In this document: one piece after another, positions 17,161 through 25,115 of the stretch
How the letters are laid out: each line of letters begins with the position of its first letter
Numbering within the stretch: position 1 is the first letter of the stretch
Assembly: GCF_900188335.1 (NCBI RefSeq)
Contig: NZ_FZOY01000007.1
Span: forward strand, 62,001-126,000
Length of the DNA stretch: 64,000 nucleotides
From: Tropicimonas sediminicola
Lineage (GTDB): Bacteria > Pseudomonadota > Alphaproteobacteria > Rhodobacterales > Rhodobacteraceae
Direction: 5' to 3'
Program-made: the position numbers and the translations under genes
The notes under the pieces: model-generated
What the model was told of the DNA's origin: nothing
Seen by the model: the letters and a program-made list of their open reading frames with translations, nothing else
Database searches by the model: none

Positions 17161-18468
17161 TCAGTCGAAATCCCGCATCGCCAGGGCGCGGTGGATCTCT
17201 CTGCGCACCAGCTTGCGCACGTTGCGGGTGATGCGCTCACCCAGTTCGCCCTGCAACTCGCGATGCACGCACTCCGCGATCAGGTCCGAAAGGATGGCCT
17301 CATCCAGCACGAAGCCGGCGGCTTCATCGTGCGTTTCCGGGTCCGAGACTGGCTCTTCCGGGGTTGTTTCGACTGCGGCAGCAACCTCCGTCAGATCGTC
17401 GATGCGCTCGTCAGGCATCACGACGTCGGCTTCTGCCTCGACGGGAGCGACCTCTTCCTCCGGCGCCCCGGTCTCCGAAGCTTCGGTTTCTCCCTCGGCT
17501 TCGTCCCGCCAGTTCTCGGCGAACTCGGCAGCCTTCTCCTCCGCGAAGCTTTCCTCCATCGCGTCGAAGGTGCTCACGATGGACGATAGGAGATCGTTTC
17601 CGGGGAGGTCATCGTCCTGCCCCTCCGCGCCAGGCACATCGTCCCCCTCGGTAGATAGGCTGTCGTCCGCCGACGGATCACTCAGGTTCGGCAGATCCGC
17701 TTGACGGTCGCCGTCCCGGTCATGAAGCGGAACCAGATTCCGAACGCCAGCCTCTTCCTCCCAGCCGAAGCGGAAGCCCGACTTGGGCGCCGCGCGCTTC
17801 TCAAGCCACGGTGCAGCTTCGGCAACGTCTTCGTCGGTCGCGGGGTCTTCATCGCTGGCAGACAGCGGTTCGACAGGTTCAGGCTCCCGCCCCTTCTCCT
17901 GCGCCTCACGAAGATGGGTCAGATCACCGACGACGGCCCGCACGAAACTGGGCACGCCCGTCGCATCTTCCGGGGCGCCACCAGCGGCCTCGTCACTCCA
18001 GGCGAACGGCCGGCGCTCCTGCTCGATTTCGGGCGAATCCTCAGGATCCACCGCCCACTCGCCTTCCGCGAAGTCATCAAGATCCTCGCTATCCGGAACC
18101 TCGAAATGCAATCTTGCGCCGGCGGGGGGCGAGTCCAGCGGAGGATCTTCCGGTTCGAAATGGAGTTCGTCGTCCGGGCGTTGCGATTCCGCCGCAGGCT
18201 CCCGGCTGACGTCATCGACACGCAATGCGGGGGTGAGCACGAGCGCCTCGGCGGCCGGTTTCGGCCGCGCCGGTTCGTCGAAAACGTGCTCTTCCTCGAC
18301 ATCATCTTGACGCTCGGCAAACGCCTCAGGATCGGGATCGGCGAAGGGCTTCGTATCGCGCCGCGCGAAACCGCCTTCGCCCGCCGATCCTCCGGCATCA
18401 CCCTGGACAAGGCGCCGGATCGACAGCAGGACGTCTTCGATTTCCGCGTTGGCTACTCGCTCCGACAT
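17161..18468 (-). CDS. Large acidic disordered protein with PopZ-like ends
   Basis: 435 residues. A short N-terminal helix (EIEDVLLSIRRLVQ) is followed by about 350 residues very rich in Glu, Asp, Pro and Ala, and then a basic helical C-terminus (LIAECVHRELQGELGER, then NVRKLVRREIHRALA). This order, with a helical start, acidic disordered linker and C-terminal oligomerising helices, is that of the polar organiser PopZ (DUF2497), which is usually much shorter (about 100-180 residues). The similarity is by pattern, not alignment. Two adjacent ATGs exist; I prefer the second (18468), which is better spaced from AGGA. The partner genes of PopZ are not nearby. Confidence 0.7.
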   Translation of the reverse strand: MSERVANAEIEDVLLSIRRLVQGDAGGSAGEGGFARRDTKPFADPDPEAFAERQDDVEEEHVFDEPARPKPAAEALVLTPALRVDDVSREPAAESQRPDDELHFEPEDPPLDSPPAGARLHFEVPDSEDLDDFAEGEWAVDPEDSPEIEQERRPFAWSDEAAGGAPEDATGVPSFVRAVVGDLTHLREAQEKGREPEPVEPLSASDEDPATDEDVAEAAPWLEKRAAPKSGFRFGWEEEAGVRNLVPLHDRDGDRQADLPNLSDPSADDSLSTEGDDVPGAEGQDDDLPGNDLLSSIVSTFDAMEESFAEEKAAEFAENWRDEAEGETEASETGAPEEEVAPVEAEADVVMPDERIDDLTEVAAAVETTPEEPVSDPETHDEAAGFVLDEAILSDLIAECVHRELQGELGERITRNVRKLVRREIHRALAMRDFD

Positions 18469-18530
18469 CATGATCCTCGCGATTCCGGTTCACAACAGGC
18501 TACCGCCGAGACCATCGTCATACAATCCAC

Positions 18531-18562
18531 CTCTGGCCCTGCCGTTGCCGGTAGGGCCAGAG
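18531..18562 (-). terminator. Hairpin downstream of tolC
   Basis: Perfect 10-bp stem CTCTGGCCCT/AGGGCCAGAG with a 12-base loop, 30 bases beyond the tolC stop. It has no T-run, so it could equally be an RNA-stabilising element. Confidence 0.5.
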
Positions 18563-18591
18563 CCGCCACACAGTTGCGTGACGACAGCCTG

Positions 18592-19995
18592 TTATTGCTG
18601 GCCGATCTTGCGCAGCACGCGATCAAGCTGCTGACCACGCGGCGAAAGCCGCGCCGGTGCGCTCTTGACCGCATTGTAGTAGCCCGCAGGATCATAAGTC
18701 TGGATGCCAAGGTTGAGATGGTCGACTGTCAGAAGACCCATCGCAGACAGAAGTGAATAAACTGCTACGTATTGCGTCGCGATCGCGTCGATACGGGATG
18801 CGCGGGCATCCAGCAGTTCCTGTTCCGCATCCAGAACGTCGAGCGTTGTCCGGGCGCCGAGGGTCGCTTCCTCGCGGGTTCCGTCGAAAGCGATCTGAGC
18901 CGCAGCGATCTGAAGTTCGGTTGCCTGGATCTGAGCCTTGGCCACGTCGAGCCGGGCCCAGGCGGTTGCCACGTCTTCCTCGATCCCCAGCGTCACCTGC
19001 AGCAGGTTGGCCCGCGATGCGTCGCGCTGAGAGATTGATTGCCGTTCCAGCGCCGCAAGCCGACCACCCTGGTAGATCGGCTGCCGCAGGTTGAGAAACA
19101 GCGAATGTTCCTCGACCTGGTCGTTCGAGTTCGTCTCCGAGTTCAGATCCGCCGTGATGGACGGCAGATAGCGGGCCGTGGCGATCTTCATGCCAAGCTC
19201 CGCCACGGTCACTTCACGCTGGGCCTGACGGATGTTGGGATGGGTCCGGACGCCGACGTTTACAGCCTCTTGCACGTTGGCAGCCGTGGCAGGCAGCCCG
19301 CCCGGAAACGCTAGGTCGCCGGGATAGCGGCCGACCGCCGTCTTGAAGGTCTCGCGGGCAACCTCTTCATCGCCGCGCGCAGCCTCGAGAAGGCTGACCG
19401 CAGCAGCGAGGCGGCTTTCGGCCAGCGCCACGTCGGTCCGGGTCACTTCTCCGACCTCGAAACGGTCTTCGGTCGCCTGCTTTTCCTGGGTCAGAACGCG
19501 CACGTTGTTCTCACGCAGGGAGACGAAGGCCTCGGCCCGGAGCACCCCCATGTAGGCGGACACGGCCTGCAGCAGCACGTTCTGCTCCACGGCACGCAGC
19601 GCCTCGCGGGTCGCCAGGACGGTCTCTTTCTCGCTTTCGATCGCCAGGCGGTTCCGCCCCCCGGCATAAAGCGTCATGCTTGCCTGCAACTGGAAGGTCG
19701 CGATCAGGTTGTCGAAGGACTCGAAGGAACTTCCGTAGCGCTCTCGGTGGTTCGCATAGCCTCCGTAGCTCGTGACGAAATCGAGAGACGGCAGAACCTC
19801 GGAGAGTGCGACTGCCACGTTATCGTCCGCAACGCGCAGCAGCGCGCGGTTCTGCTCGAGGAGGTTCGAATTCCGGTACGCGTCGATCAGGGTGTCTGTG
19901 AGCGTCTCGGCGGACACTGCAGCCGGACCAAGAGCCAAAATGATTGCCGCCGCACTACACAGATTGCGCCGGAGGCGCTTGCCAATAATCCCCAC
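18592..19995 (-). CDS. tolC: TolC family outer-membrane channel protein
   Basis: 467 residues. A signal peptide (RRNLCSAAAIILALGPAAVSA, mature start at ETLTD) precedes two repeats of the outer-membrane efflux domain with long coiled-coil helices (about 60-240 and 260-430). Signatures are ALSEVLPSLDF, TLYAGGRNRLAIES, NLRQPIYQGGRLAAL and LGARTTLDVLDAEQELLDAR. TolC trimers form the exit duct for type I secretion and RND efflux, so it could serve the two RTX proteins of this window, although no HlyB/HlyD pair is visible. The start is the GTG at 19995: GAAGGAG lies 9 bases upstream and the signal peptide follows. It lies 61 bases downstream of pcm, a common alphaproteobacterial pairing. Confidence 0.93.
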   Translation of the reverse strand: MGIIGKRLRRNLCSAAAIILALGPAAVSAETLTDTLIDAYRNSNLLEQNRALLRVADDNVAVALSEVLPSLDFVTSYGGYANHRERYGSSFESFDNLIATFQLQASMTLYAGGRNRLAIESEKETVLATREALRAVEQNVLLQAVSAYMGVLRAEAFVSLRENNVRVLTQEKQATEDRFEVGEVTRTDVALAESRLAAAVSLLEAARGDEEVARETFKTAVGRYPGDLAFPGGLPATAANVQEAVNVGVRTHPNIRQAQREVTVAELGMKIATARYLPSITADLNSETNSNDQVEEHSLFLNLRQPIYQGGRLAALERQSISQRDASRANLLQVTLGIEEDVATAWARLDVAKAQIQATELQIAAAQIAFDGTREEATLGARTTLDVLDAEQELLDARASRIDAIATQYVAVYSLLSAMGLLTVDHLNLGIQTYDPAGYYNAVKSAPARLSPRGQQLDRVLRKIGQQ

Positions 19996-20056
19996 GGGAT
20001 CTGCTCCTTCTAATGTGCCTGCCTTTTCGGCAAGTATAGCAGGGTCGATTCGCCGT

Positions 20057-20710
20057 TTACAGCGAGAATGCCTTTTCGGCTTCGAAGCCGGGCAAAACCG
20101 GCGCACCCGCGTTGAACGAGAAGCGCCAGTTGACGACACCGTCTATCTTGTAGCCGATCCGCACGGCACCACATTCACCATCCATAAACAGGCAGGCAAT
20201 ACGCCCGCCTTCCTTCAATTGCGCTGTGAGAGCTTGTGGTAAATTCACAACAGCTCCCTGAATCATAATGACATCATAGGGCCCGTGCTGCGCCGCACCC
20301 TCCGTGAGGCCGCCCTGAATGACGACGGCATTGTCCACGGATTGCGCGGCCAGGGTGGATTCCGCCTCCTCCGCCATAGCCTCGTCCTCTTCCAGAGCGA
20401 CGACGGCCTGCGCCAGCCGGGCGGCGACGGCGCTGGCGTAGCCAAGCCCGGCGGCCACGTCGAGGACCAGCTCGTCGGGCTGAATGTTCAGCGCATCCAG
20501 CATCTTGGCAAGCGTGCGCGGCTCCAGGACGACCCGGCCCTTCTGCAGCGGCACATTGCGGCCCGCATAGGCCACCTCGCGATAGGCGTCGGGCACATAG
20601 AGCTCGCGTGGCACTTCCAGCATTGCATCGATGATCGGATACTTGGTGACATCGGACGGCCGGATCTGCGTGTCGACCATCGTCGTGCGAAGGGATGCAA
20701 AGCTGCTCAT
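20057..20710 (-). CDS. pcm: Protein-L-isoaspartate O-methyltransferase family protein
   Basis: 217 residues, a class I SAM methyltransferase. MVDTQIRP and [18 protein letters not shown] are typical of the alphaproteobacterial PCMT group upstream of tolC, and [18 protein letters not shown] is motif I for SAM binding, with ALEED after it. Whether it still repairs isoaspartate or has another substrate is unclear, since this subgroup is divergent. The ATG at 20710 is used because the conserved MxxxxxxRxxMVDxQIRP block begins there. Co-directional with tolC. Confidence 0.9.
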   Translation of the reverse strand: MSSFASLRTTMVDTQIRPSDVTKYPIIDAMLEVPRELYVPDAYREVAYAGRNVPLQKGRVVLEPRTLAKMLDALNIQPDELVLDVAAGLGYASAVAARLAQAVVALEEDEAMAEEAESTLAAQSVDNAVVIQGGLTEGAAQHGPYDVIMIQGAVVNLPQALTAQLKEGGRIACLFMDGECGAVRIGYKIDGVVNWRFSFNAGAPVLPGFEAEKAFSL

Positions 20711-20834
20711 GTGAAACCCCGATCGGTCTTGAAGCGTCGTGATCCTGTCGCACAATCGCAAAGACCTGGCAACATGCAGCCGCGCCGCATTTCGCCGGCC
20801 CCGCGCCGGAGCCGGGCTCGATCTCCGTGCCGGA

Positions 20835-21326
20835 TCATTTCCAGGTGTGGGTCAGTTCCACCGACAGCTTGCGCAGCATTTCCGCAATCGCATCCTCTTC
20901 TCCGTCGGCCACGTGGGTGCCGCGATGGAGCTGCAGGAACATCGAGGACAGAACCTCGCGGTCTTCCTCGGAAAAATCCGTATCCTTGCGAGCGAAACTG
21001 CCCACGCTCCGCGACCCGCCATCGGCGATTGCGTGCGTGAATCCATAGTGGATGCCATGTTCCCGCGCGAGCTTGAGCACGCCCGCCGGATCGTCATGTT
21101 CTAGGGCACTCCAGTCGATCATGCCCTCGTTCTCGAGCCCCCACCTGACGGTCGGATCCCTCAGCACCAGGCCCCGCTCGGAATAGACCTTGGCCCATGC
21201 CGGTTCGTAGGTCTGGAACAGAAATCGCGGAGTCGTGTAGTGGACGTGCAACGCTACGGCAAAACCTGCATTGCAACGGCCCTGTATCTCCGCCAGAATG
21301 TCACGAATTTCACGTGTGTCGTCCAT
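20835..21326 (-). CDS. LuxR-type autoinducer-binding domain protein without DNA-binding domain
   Basis: 163 residues, all of it equivalent to the ligand-binding half of LuxR proteins. Trp44, Tyr48, Asp57, Pro58 and a later Trp (MIDWSAL) match the residues that hold acyl-homoserine lactones in TraR-like receptors. It is clearly paralogous to the full-length LuxR encoded divergently at 21438: shared blocks include the W-x3-Y then DP-xVRW pattern, DDPxGVL and GSFAR. The C-terminal helix-turn-helix is missing, replaced by a short helix ending LTHTWK. The frame is intact. By analogy with TrlR of Agrobacterium it could form inactive heterodimers or sequester signal (inference). The start at 21326 gives MDDTREI. 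Confidence 0.82.
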   Translation of the reverse strand: MDDTREIRDILAEIQGRCNAGFAVALHVHYTTPRFLFQTYEPAWAKVYSERGLVLRDPTVRWGLENEGMIDWSALEHDDPAGVLKLAREHGIHYGFTHAIADGGSRSVGSFARKDTDFSEEDREVLSSMFLQLHRGTHVADGEEDAIAEMLRKLSVELTHTWK

Positions 21327-21360
21327 TTTTGGCCTTTGTTGAAGCCTATGCATGGGGCAC

Positions 21361-21376
21361 CCCGTTCAGCAACGGG
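21361..21376. promoter_or_regulatory. Inverted repeat between the two divergent luxR-type genes
   Basis: CCCGTT-CAGC-AACGGG, a perfect 6-4-6 dyad, 35 bases upstream of the HTH-less gene and 62 upstream of the full-length luxR. It is a candidate operator or a leader hairpin. Confidence 0.4.
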
Positions 21377-21401
21377 CTGAATTAAATAGACCAATAACAG
21401 A

Positions 21402-21419
21402 TGTCCGCGACATTGGACA
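21402..21419. promoter_or_regulatory. lux-box-like inverted repeat upstream of luxR
   Basis: TGTCC-N8-GGACA, 18 bp overall, similar in size to lux boxes (about 18-20 bp), ending 18 bases before the GTG start at 21438. A plausible autoregulatory site; binding is inference. Confidence 0.4.
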
Positions 21420-21437
21420 CCCGGAGATGGCGTAGCA

Positions 21438-22079
21438 GTGAAGGTAAACGGCCAAAACGGACACGAAACCGAGAAGGCCATGCTCGAGCAATTGGCCCCA
21501 GCCGGTTTCCATCTCGCCGTCCGTGTCGGCTTTGCCTTTCCCGAATACGAGTGGAGCACGCTGCCCCTGGGCTGGGTGCATCGCTATACCCGGGAAGCGC
21601 TGATGCTCTACGATCCGGTCACCCGATGGGTATACGAGAATGTCGGTTGCGTCCGCTGGTCCGAGATCGGCGACGACGATCCCAAGGGCGTCCTCTCGCT
21701 TGCCGCACAGCATGACCTGACCTTCGGCGTGGCCGTGTGCGTGATGGACGACAGCGAGCCCGGAATCAGGACCTACGGCTCCTTCGCCAGGTCGGACCGC
21801 GAGTTCCGGGTCGACGAGATGGAAACCCTCGTCGATCACCTCACCCGGCTGCATCACCAGGAGCCGATCGCCCTCGTCCTCACGCCGGCCGAGATCGAGG
21901 CGCTCCACATGATCCGGGACGGCCTCCTGACCAAGGAAATCGCCTACGAACTCGACATCAGCGAGAGCGCCGTCAAGCAACGGTTGCGCAGCGCCAAGTC
22001 GAAACTCAAGGCGCGGACCACGACGCATGCCGTCACCCTGGCCGAAAGACGCGGCCTGTTCCGAATGAGCGATATCTGA
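21438..22079 (+). CDS. LuxR family quorum-sensing transcriptional regulator
   Basis: 213 residues. The autoinducer-binding domain (about 20-145) has Trp46, Tyr50, Asp59 and Pro60 in the W-x3-Y...DP pattern of AHL receptors. A LuxR-type helix-turn-helix follows (about 150-208): LTPAEIEALHMIRDG, then LTKEIAYELDISESAVKQRL. The start is a GTG at 21438 with GGAGATGG upstream; an internal ATG at 21480 has a poorly spaced site. It is divergent from an HTH-less paralogue, and a LuxI-type synthase lies 2.3 kb downstream on the same strand, so the three probably form one signalling module. A short hairpin terminator follows. Confidence 0.9.
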   Translation: MKVNGQNGHETEKAMLEQLAPAGFHLAVRVGFAFPEYEWSTLPLGWVHRYTREALMLYDPVTRWVYENVGCVRWSEIGDDDPKGVLSLAAQHDLTFGVAVCVMDDSEPGIRTYGSFARSDREFRVDEMETLVDHLTRLHHQEPIALVLTPAEIEALHMIRDGLLTKEIAYELDISESAVKQRLRSAKSKLKARTTTHAVTLAERRGLFRMSDI

Positions 22080-22109
22080 CATCTTGATCTGCGAAGTCCC
22101 GGCTGCCGG

Positions 22110-22131
22110 AAGCCCTTTCATGGGCTTTTTT
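22110..22131 (+). terminator. Rho-independent terminator of luxR
   Basis: AAGCCC-TTTCAT-GGGCTT stem-loop followed directly by a T-run to 22131, 31 bases after the luxR stop. Confidence 0.8.
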
Positions 22132-22212
22132 GTCGAGGGCGATGCCGCGAGCCCCGAGAACGGGGCGCGCAACGTTTCAAGCCGCAACGCAGCGCCTGCC
22201 TTGAGCAGTCTA

Positions 22213-22238
22213 CGAGCGCACCGAAAAGGGTGCGCTCG
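22213..22238. terminator. Hairpin between convergent genes
   Basis: CGAGCGCACC-GAAAAG-GGTGCGCTCG, a perfect 10-bp stem with a 6-base loop, 21 bases past the stop of the minus-strand gene at 22259. AATTTT follows on the plus strand only. Confidence 0.5.
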
Positions 22239-22258
22239 GGAATTTTCAGGGACGGTGC

Positions 22259-22615
22259 TTACTGAAGCTGCCGGTTGAGGGCCACGCGGTCCTCGAGGAA
22301 CGCGCCGGAGGTGACAAGATCATCCTCCGTCGTGATGACGGCAGTGCCGGACAGTTCCGCGGCCATCGCGGCATGGGCTTCGGCCACTTCGGCGGCCGTC
22401 TGGGCACTTGCAAAGACGGGAGTAAGCGCAACGGGCAGACCGTTGCCGACGGGGATCATGACCGCACGAAGGCGACGGAACCCGATGTACCAGACGCCGG
22501 CTCTCCAGGCGCCGCCCGGCCCGACATGAATCTTGGACTTTCTAAGGATTCTTGCTTCTGCAGGAACAGCATCAAAGGATTCCGCAGCAGCCAACAGACT
22601 CTCTACAACACTCAT
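22259..22615 (-). CDS. Protein of unknown function in the quorum-sensing islet
   Basis: 118 residues, no signal peptide. A helical start (SVVESLLAAAESFDAVPAEA) is followed by a strand-rich middle (KIHVGPGGAWRAGVWYIGFRRLRAVMIPVG) and an Ala/Glu helix with an acidic C-terminus. I do not recognise the family. The ATG at 22615 has AAGGTG upstream; longer in-frame reading is not protein-like. It converges on luxR. Its promoter should lie in the long non-coding stretch upstream. Confidence 0.6.
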   Translation of the reverse strand: MSVVESLLAAAESFDAVPAEARILRKSKIHVGPGGAWRAGVWYIGFRRLRAVMIPVGNGLPVALTPVFASAQTAAEVAEAHAAMAAELSGTAVITTEDDLVTSGAFLEDRVALNRQLQ

Positions 22616-22993
22616 CGTACACCTTACAGTCAAACGCGCCGCCACCCAGCACTTAACGTCCTGTTTACTATTGCGCGTTCTTCGATGCCAATCATCATGT
22701 CCAAAAGTGCTTAACGAGCCCTTTACGAGGAACAGTGCCCGACATCCGGCCCGACTGTTCACCAGCAACGCTAGAATCCGCCCTTCCCATTGATTCCGCG
22801 CAGGAAGTTCCGGCTGGAATCGCGCGGCGCAAGCCAAATACCCCGCTCATCGACCGACGCCTGTTCACTGCTTCAGAGCTGCAGCGCCTGGCGCCCACAC
22901 GCTTTGGCGCGGCTTCGGCCTTGCAGCCGCCAGCGCCAGTCCCCCATCCAGCAGTCGTGGCGGAAAATCGTCAGGAATGCGGCAGCAAAATGT

Positions 22994-23007
22994 CATTTCG
23001 CGAAATG
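22994..23007. promoter_or_regulatory. Perfect 14-bp palindrome
   Basis: CATTTCGCGAAATG reads identically on both strands and lies in non-coding DNA inside the quorum-sensing islet, about 380 bases upstream of the gene starting at 22615. It is a candidate operator; no protein is assigned. Confidence 0.35.
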
Positions 23008-23250
23008 GAAGCACAGAGAATACCGAAGCAGCGAATTGTTTCGGTTCAATTTGACCGAGTTGCACCTTCGACCATGATGAGTCGTCCGGCGGATTCTGCC
23101 ATTCTCATGGACAGCAGGAGCCATGGTGTGTGTCGCTTCTTGTCGAAGCTCCCTGGTAAAGAGTTCCGGCCCTGCTGTGAGTAACGAGTGATTTTACTGC
23201 CGTTGAGTCCGGTTCGCATGGACAGGCAGGCAATGCATAGATCAATGTCC

Positions 23251-23281
23251 GGGGGCGCAGTGCCATTGGCGCGGCGCCCCC
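23251..23281 (-). terminator. Hairpin downstream of the unknown two-gene unit
   Basis: GGGGGCGC/GCGCCCCC with a 15-base loop, 38 bases after the stop of the gene ending at 23320. No T-run; termination is a guess. Confidence 0.4.
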
Positions 23282-23319
23282 TGATCATTTCCGGAGCCCG
23301 ATTTCACGGGCCGTCAACC

Positions 23320-23730
23320 CTACGATTGCTCGAGCAGGACCAGCGTATCAAAGCTGAACGCCTTCGGGGCGAGATAGGCATCCCTGACCAGCACCCCGTG
23401 CCGCGCGGCAAAACTCCGCACGTGCGCGCAAATCAGATCATGCCGGCGAACCGTCTCGTTGCGATCTTCGGCGCCTGCGCTGGTGGGACCGATGCCGGCA
23501 AAGCGAAGCGTCCGTATCTCCCGCGAAAGCACCCGCTGATCGCACAACGCCTCGAGCGCAAGATCGACGAGACCTCCCCGATGGTCATCCAGGGCGGCAT
23601 GCGTAATCACCAAGGTATCGGATGTGGATCGGGACAGATCGACACAAAGCACGCGCGCACCGTCCGCGCTCTCCCGGATATCGATCAGGCCTCCCGTTCG
23701 CAGAACCGAGAGAGGACGCAGGTCGGTCAC
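23320..23730 (-). CDS. Protein of unknown function, second gene of a coupled pair
   Basis: 136 residues, soluble. The first half is strand-rich (GARVLCVDLSRSTSDTLVITHAALDD); the second is helical (RHDLICAHVRSFAARHG). No motif I recognise. It starts with GTG at 23730, overlapping the stop of the upstream gene by 4 bases (GTGA), so translation is coupled. It lies between luxR and luxI and could be part of the signalling islet, but nothing in the sequence links it to a biochemical role. Confidence 0.55.
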   Translation of the reverse strand: MTDLRPLSVLRTGGLIDIRESADGARVLCVDLSRSTSDTLVITHAALDDHRGGLVDLALEALCDQRVLSREIRTLRFAGIGPTSAGAEDRNETVRRHDLICAHVRSFAARHGVLVRDAYLAPKAFSFDTLVLLEQS

Positions 23731-24026
23731 TGGCTCGGCTTCTCCCTCGTCTTGTCGCCAACGGACCCGTCAAATGCCCCGTGCCGATACGACCGGGCAA
23801 TGAGATCCTCGAATTGAACCACGTGATCCGCCGCGCTGCCGTCGTCCTCCGGACCGTGCTCTGCCGGCCCGTCGCTCGACGCTTTGCCTATCACCCCCTG
23901 CAGGCGAAGAATGCAGGCCACTCCGCGCGCTCGGACGCGAGAAAAGTCGATGTCCAGCACGAACAGATAGGCAAAGAACACCAACATCCCGATGAACGGC
24001 GAAACCTCGACCATCACATTACTCAC
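23727..24026 (-). CDS. Small single-pass membrane protein of unknown function
   Basis: 99 residues. One hydrophobic segment near the N-terminus (FIGMLVFFAYLFVLDIDF) is followed by a basic patch and a polar, acidic tail. It starts with GTG at 24026, or with an in-frame ATG at 24014; neither has a strong ribosome site. Its stop overlaps the GTG start of the next gene. The pair is transcribed away from luxI, and their promoters share the 24027-24386 region. Confidence 0.5.
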   Translation of the reverse strand: MSNVMVEVSPFIGMLVFFAYLFVLDIDFSRVRARGVACILRLQGVIGKASSDGPAEHGPEDDGSAADHVVQFEDLIARSYRHGAFDGSVGDKTREKPSQ

Positions 24027-24386
24027 ATATCCACAAATTGCCTTTGGGCATGGTCAGGTTAACCATGCGGCCGGGCGGGGGCAGCATGGCCTAAGGTGTT
24101 GAGATGACCCGGGGTCGCTGAACAATGGTGGCCTTGACAGCCATTTGCGCTACCGTTTGGCAACAATCATACAACAGATGCGGTGGTGCATTTGCCGTGG
24201 AGAGACAACCTCTAGATGCAGCCCCCGCGCTGCCACGAACCACAATACCATGGTAACTTCGGGTCGTAGCGACTTGTTCACAATGGCAAAATTGCCACTC
24301 TGGGCCACTTATCCACACGATCCGGCTGATTATCGTTCCCACTCGCGTCCGGATCGGCCCTAATCAAGCCAACTACGGTGGGGTCA
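24027..24386. promoter_or_regulatory. 360-base divergent control region upstream of the LuxI-type gene
   Basis: No gene is visible. It holds a perfect 10-bp palindrome TACCATGGTA (24246-24255) and a dyad TGGCAA-AA-TTGCCA (24284-24297), the latter 89 bases before the start at 24387. A TTGACA hexamer near 24136 has no convincing partner -10. GGTGGGG just before ATG 24387 is the ribosome site. One or both dyads may be the LuxR target; this is inference. Confidence 0.5.
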
Positions 24387-25019
24387 ATGCACAATATCTG
24401 CTTCGATATGGCATCCATGCACAAGCATGGGAATGCCTTCTATGAGTTCCTGCGAATCCGCAAACGGCTGTTTGTGGACACGCTGAACTGGGACATTCCA
24501 CATAATGACGACGTGGAAATGGACCAATACGACAATCCCCTCGCTCATTATTCGCTGGTGATCCGGGACGGTGAAGTCATTGGCGGCGCGCGCACCACGC
24601 CGGTTCTCGCCCATTGGGGTCCGCACACCAGCATGTTCCAGGACGCGCTGAACGGCCGCCTGAAAGACATCCCCGCCGATCTGCTCGAGGCAGACTTCGA
24701 TGCCGCGTCGAGCTGGGAATGCACGCGCCTTTCGATCGCCGAGACGGTGACCACGGCAAAGGACCGTACCGAATGCCTCGACCTGATCGTCGATGGCCTG
24801 GCCCGCACGGCGCAGGCGCATGGCGCGACGACGCTGGTCTCGCTGTCGCCGCCGCCCCTCCTGCGGGCTCTGCGCAGACTTGGCCATGACGTCACCCGGA
24901 TCGGACGGATCTACCGTGCCGAAGGCGATGGCCGGTCCTATGCCCTGCTCAGCATGCCCGCGCTTACCTCGGCCCAGGCCCGCAACGACAAGAAGCCGCC
25001 GCTGCGCGCCGTGTCCTGA
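24387..25019 (+). CDS. LuxI-family acyl-homoserine-lactone synthase
   Basis: 210 residues, GNAT-like fold. Residues matching the invariant LuxI set are Arg25, Phe29, Trp35, Asp46, Asp49 (EMDQYD), Arg69 (GGARTTP), and Glu111 and Arg114 (WECTR). The enzyme condenses an acyl-ACP with SAM to make an AHL signal; chain length cannot be read. A GTG three codons upstream (24378) is in frame, but GGTGGGG is better placed for the ATG at 24387. The gene stands 2.3 kb from luxR, unlike tight luxR-luxI pairs, with two small unknown genes divergent from it. A terminator-like hairpin follows. Confidence 0.88.
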   Translation: MHNICFDMASMHKHGNAFYEFLRIRKRLFVDTLNWDIPHNDDVEMDQYDNPLAHYSLVIRDGEVIGGARTTPVLAHWGPHTSMFQDALNGRLKDIPADLLEADFDAASSWECTRLSIAETVTTAKDRTECLDLIVDGLARTAQAHGATTLVSLSPPPLLRALRRLGHDVTRIGRIYRAEGDGRSYALLSMPALTSAQARNDKKPPLRAVS

Positions 25020-25086
25020 CCCAGCGGGCTCAGGCACGAGGCCATAGACCTGTCGGGATTTCCTTACGGCCATTTCAGCCGGAACC

Positions 25087-25115
25087 ACCGGTCGGGCTCA
25101 CACCCGGCCGGTTTC
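25087..25115 (+). terminator. Putative terminator of the luxI-type gene
   Basis: ACCGGTCGGG-CTCACA-CCCGGCCGGT, a 10-bp stem with one G-U pair, followed by TTT; 67 bases after the stop. Confidence 0.6.

Larger units (their letters stand above)
22616..23319. other. 704-base stretch without a convincing gene, containing two dyads
   Basis: All frames are short or have poor codon character. It contains a perfect 14-bp palindrome CATTTCGCGAAATG at 22994-23007, and a hairpin GGGGGCGC/GCGCCCCC (23251-23281) just downstream of the minus-strand gene ending at 23320. GC looks lower than in the surrounding genes. It may hold promoters or a small RNA; nothing more can be supported. Confidence 0.5.
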
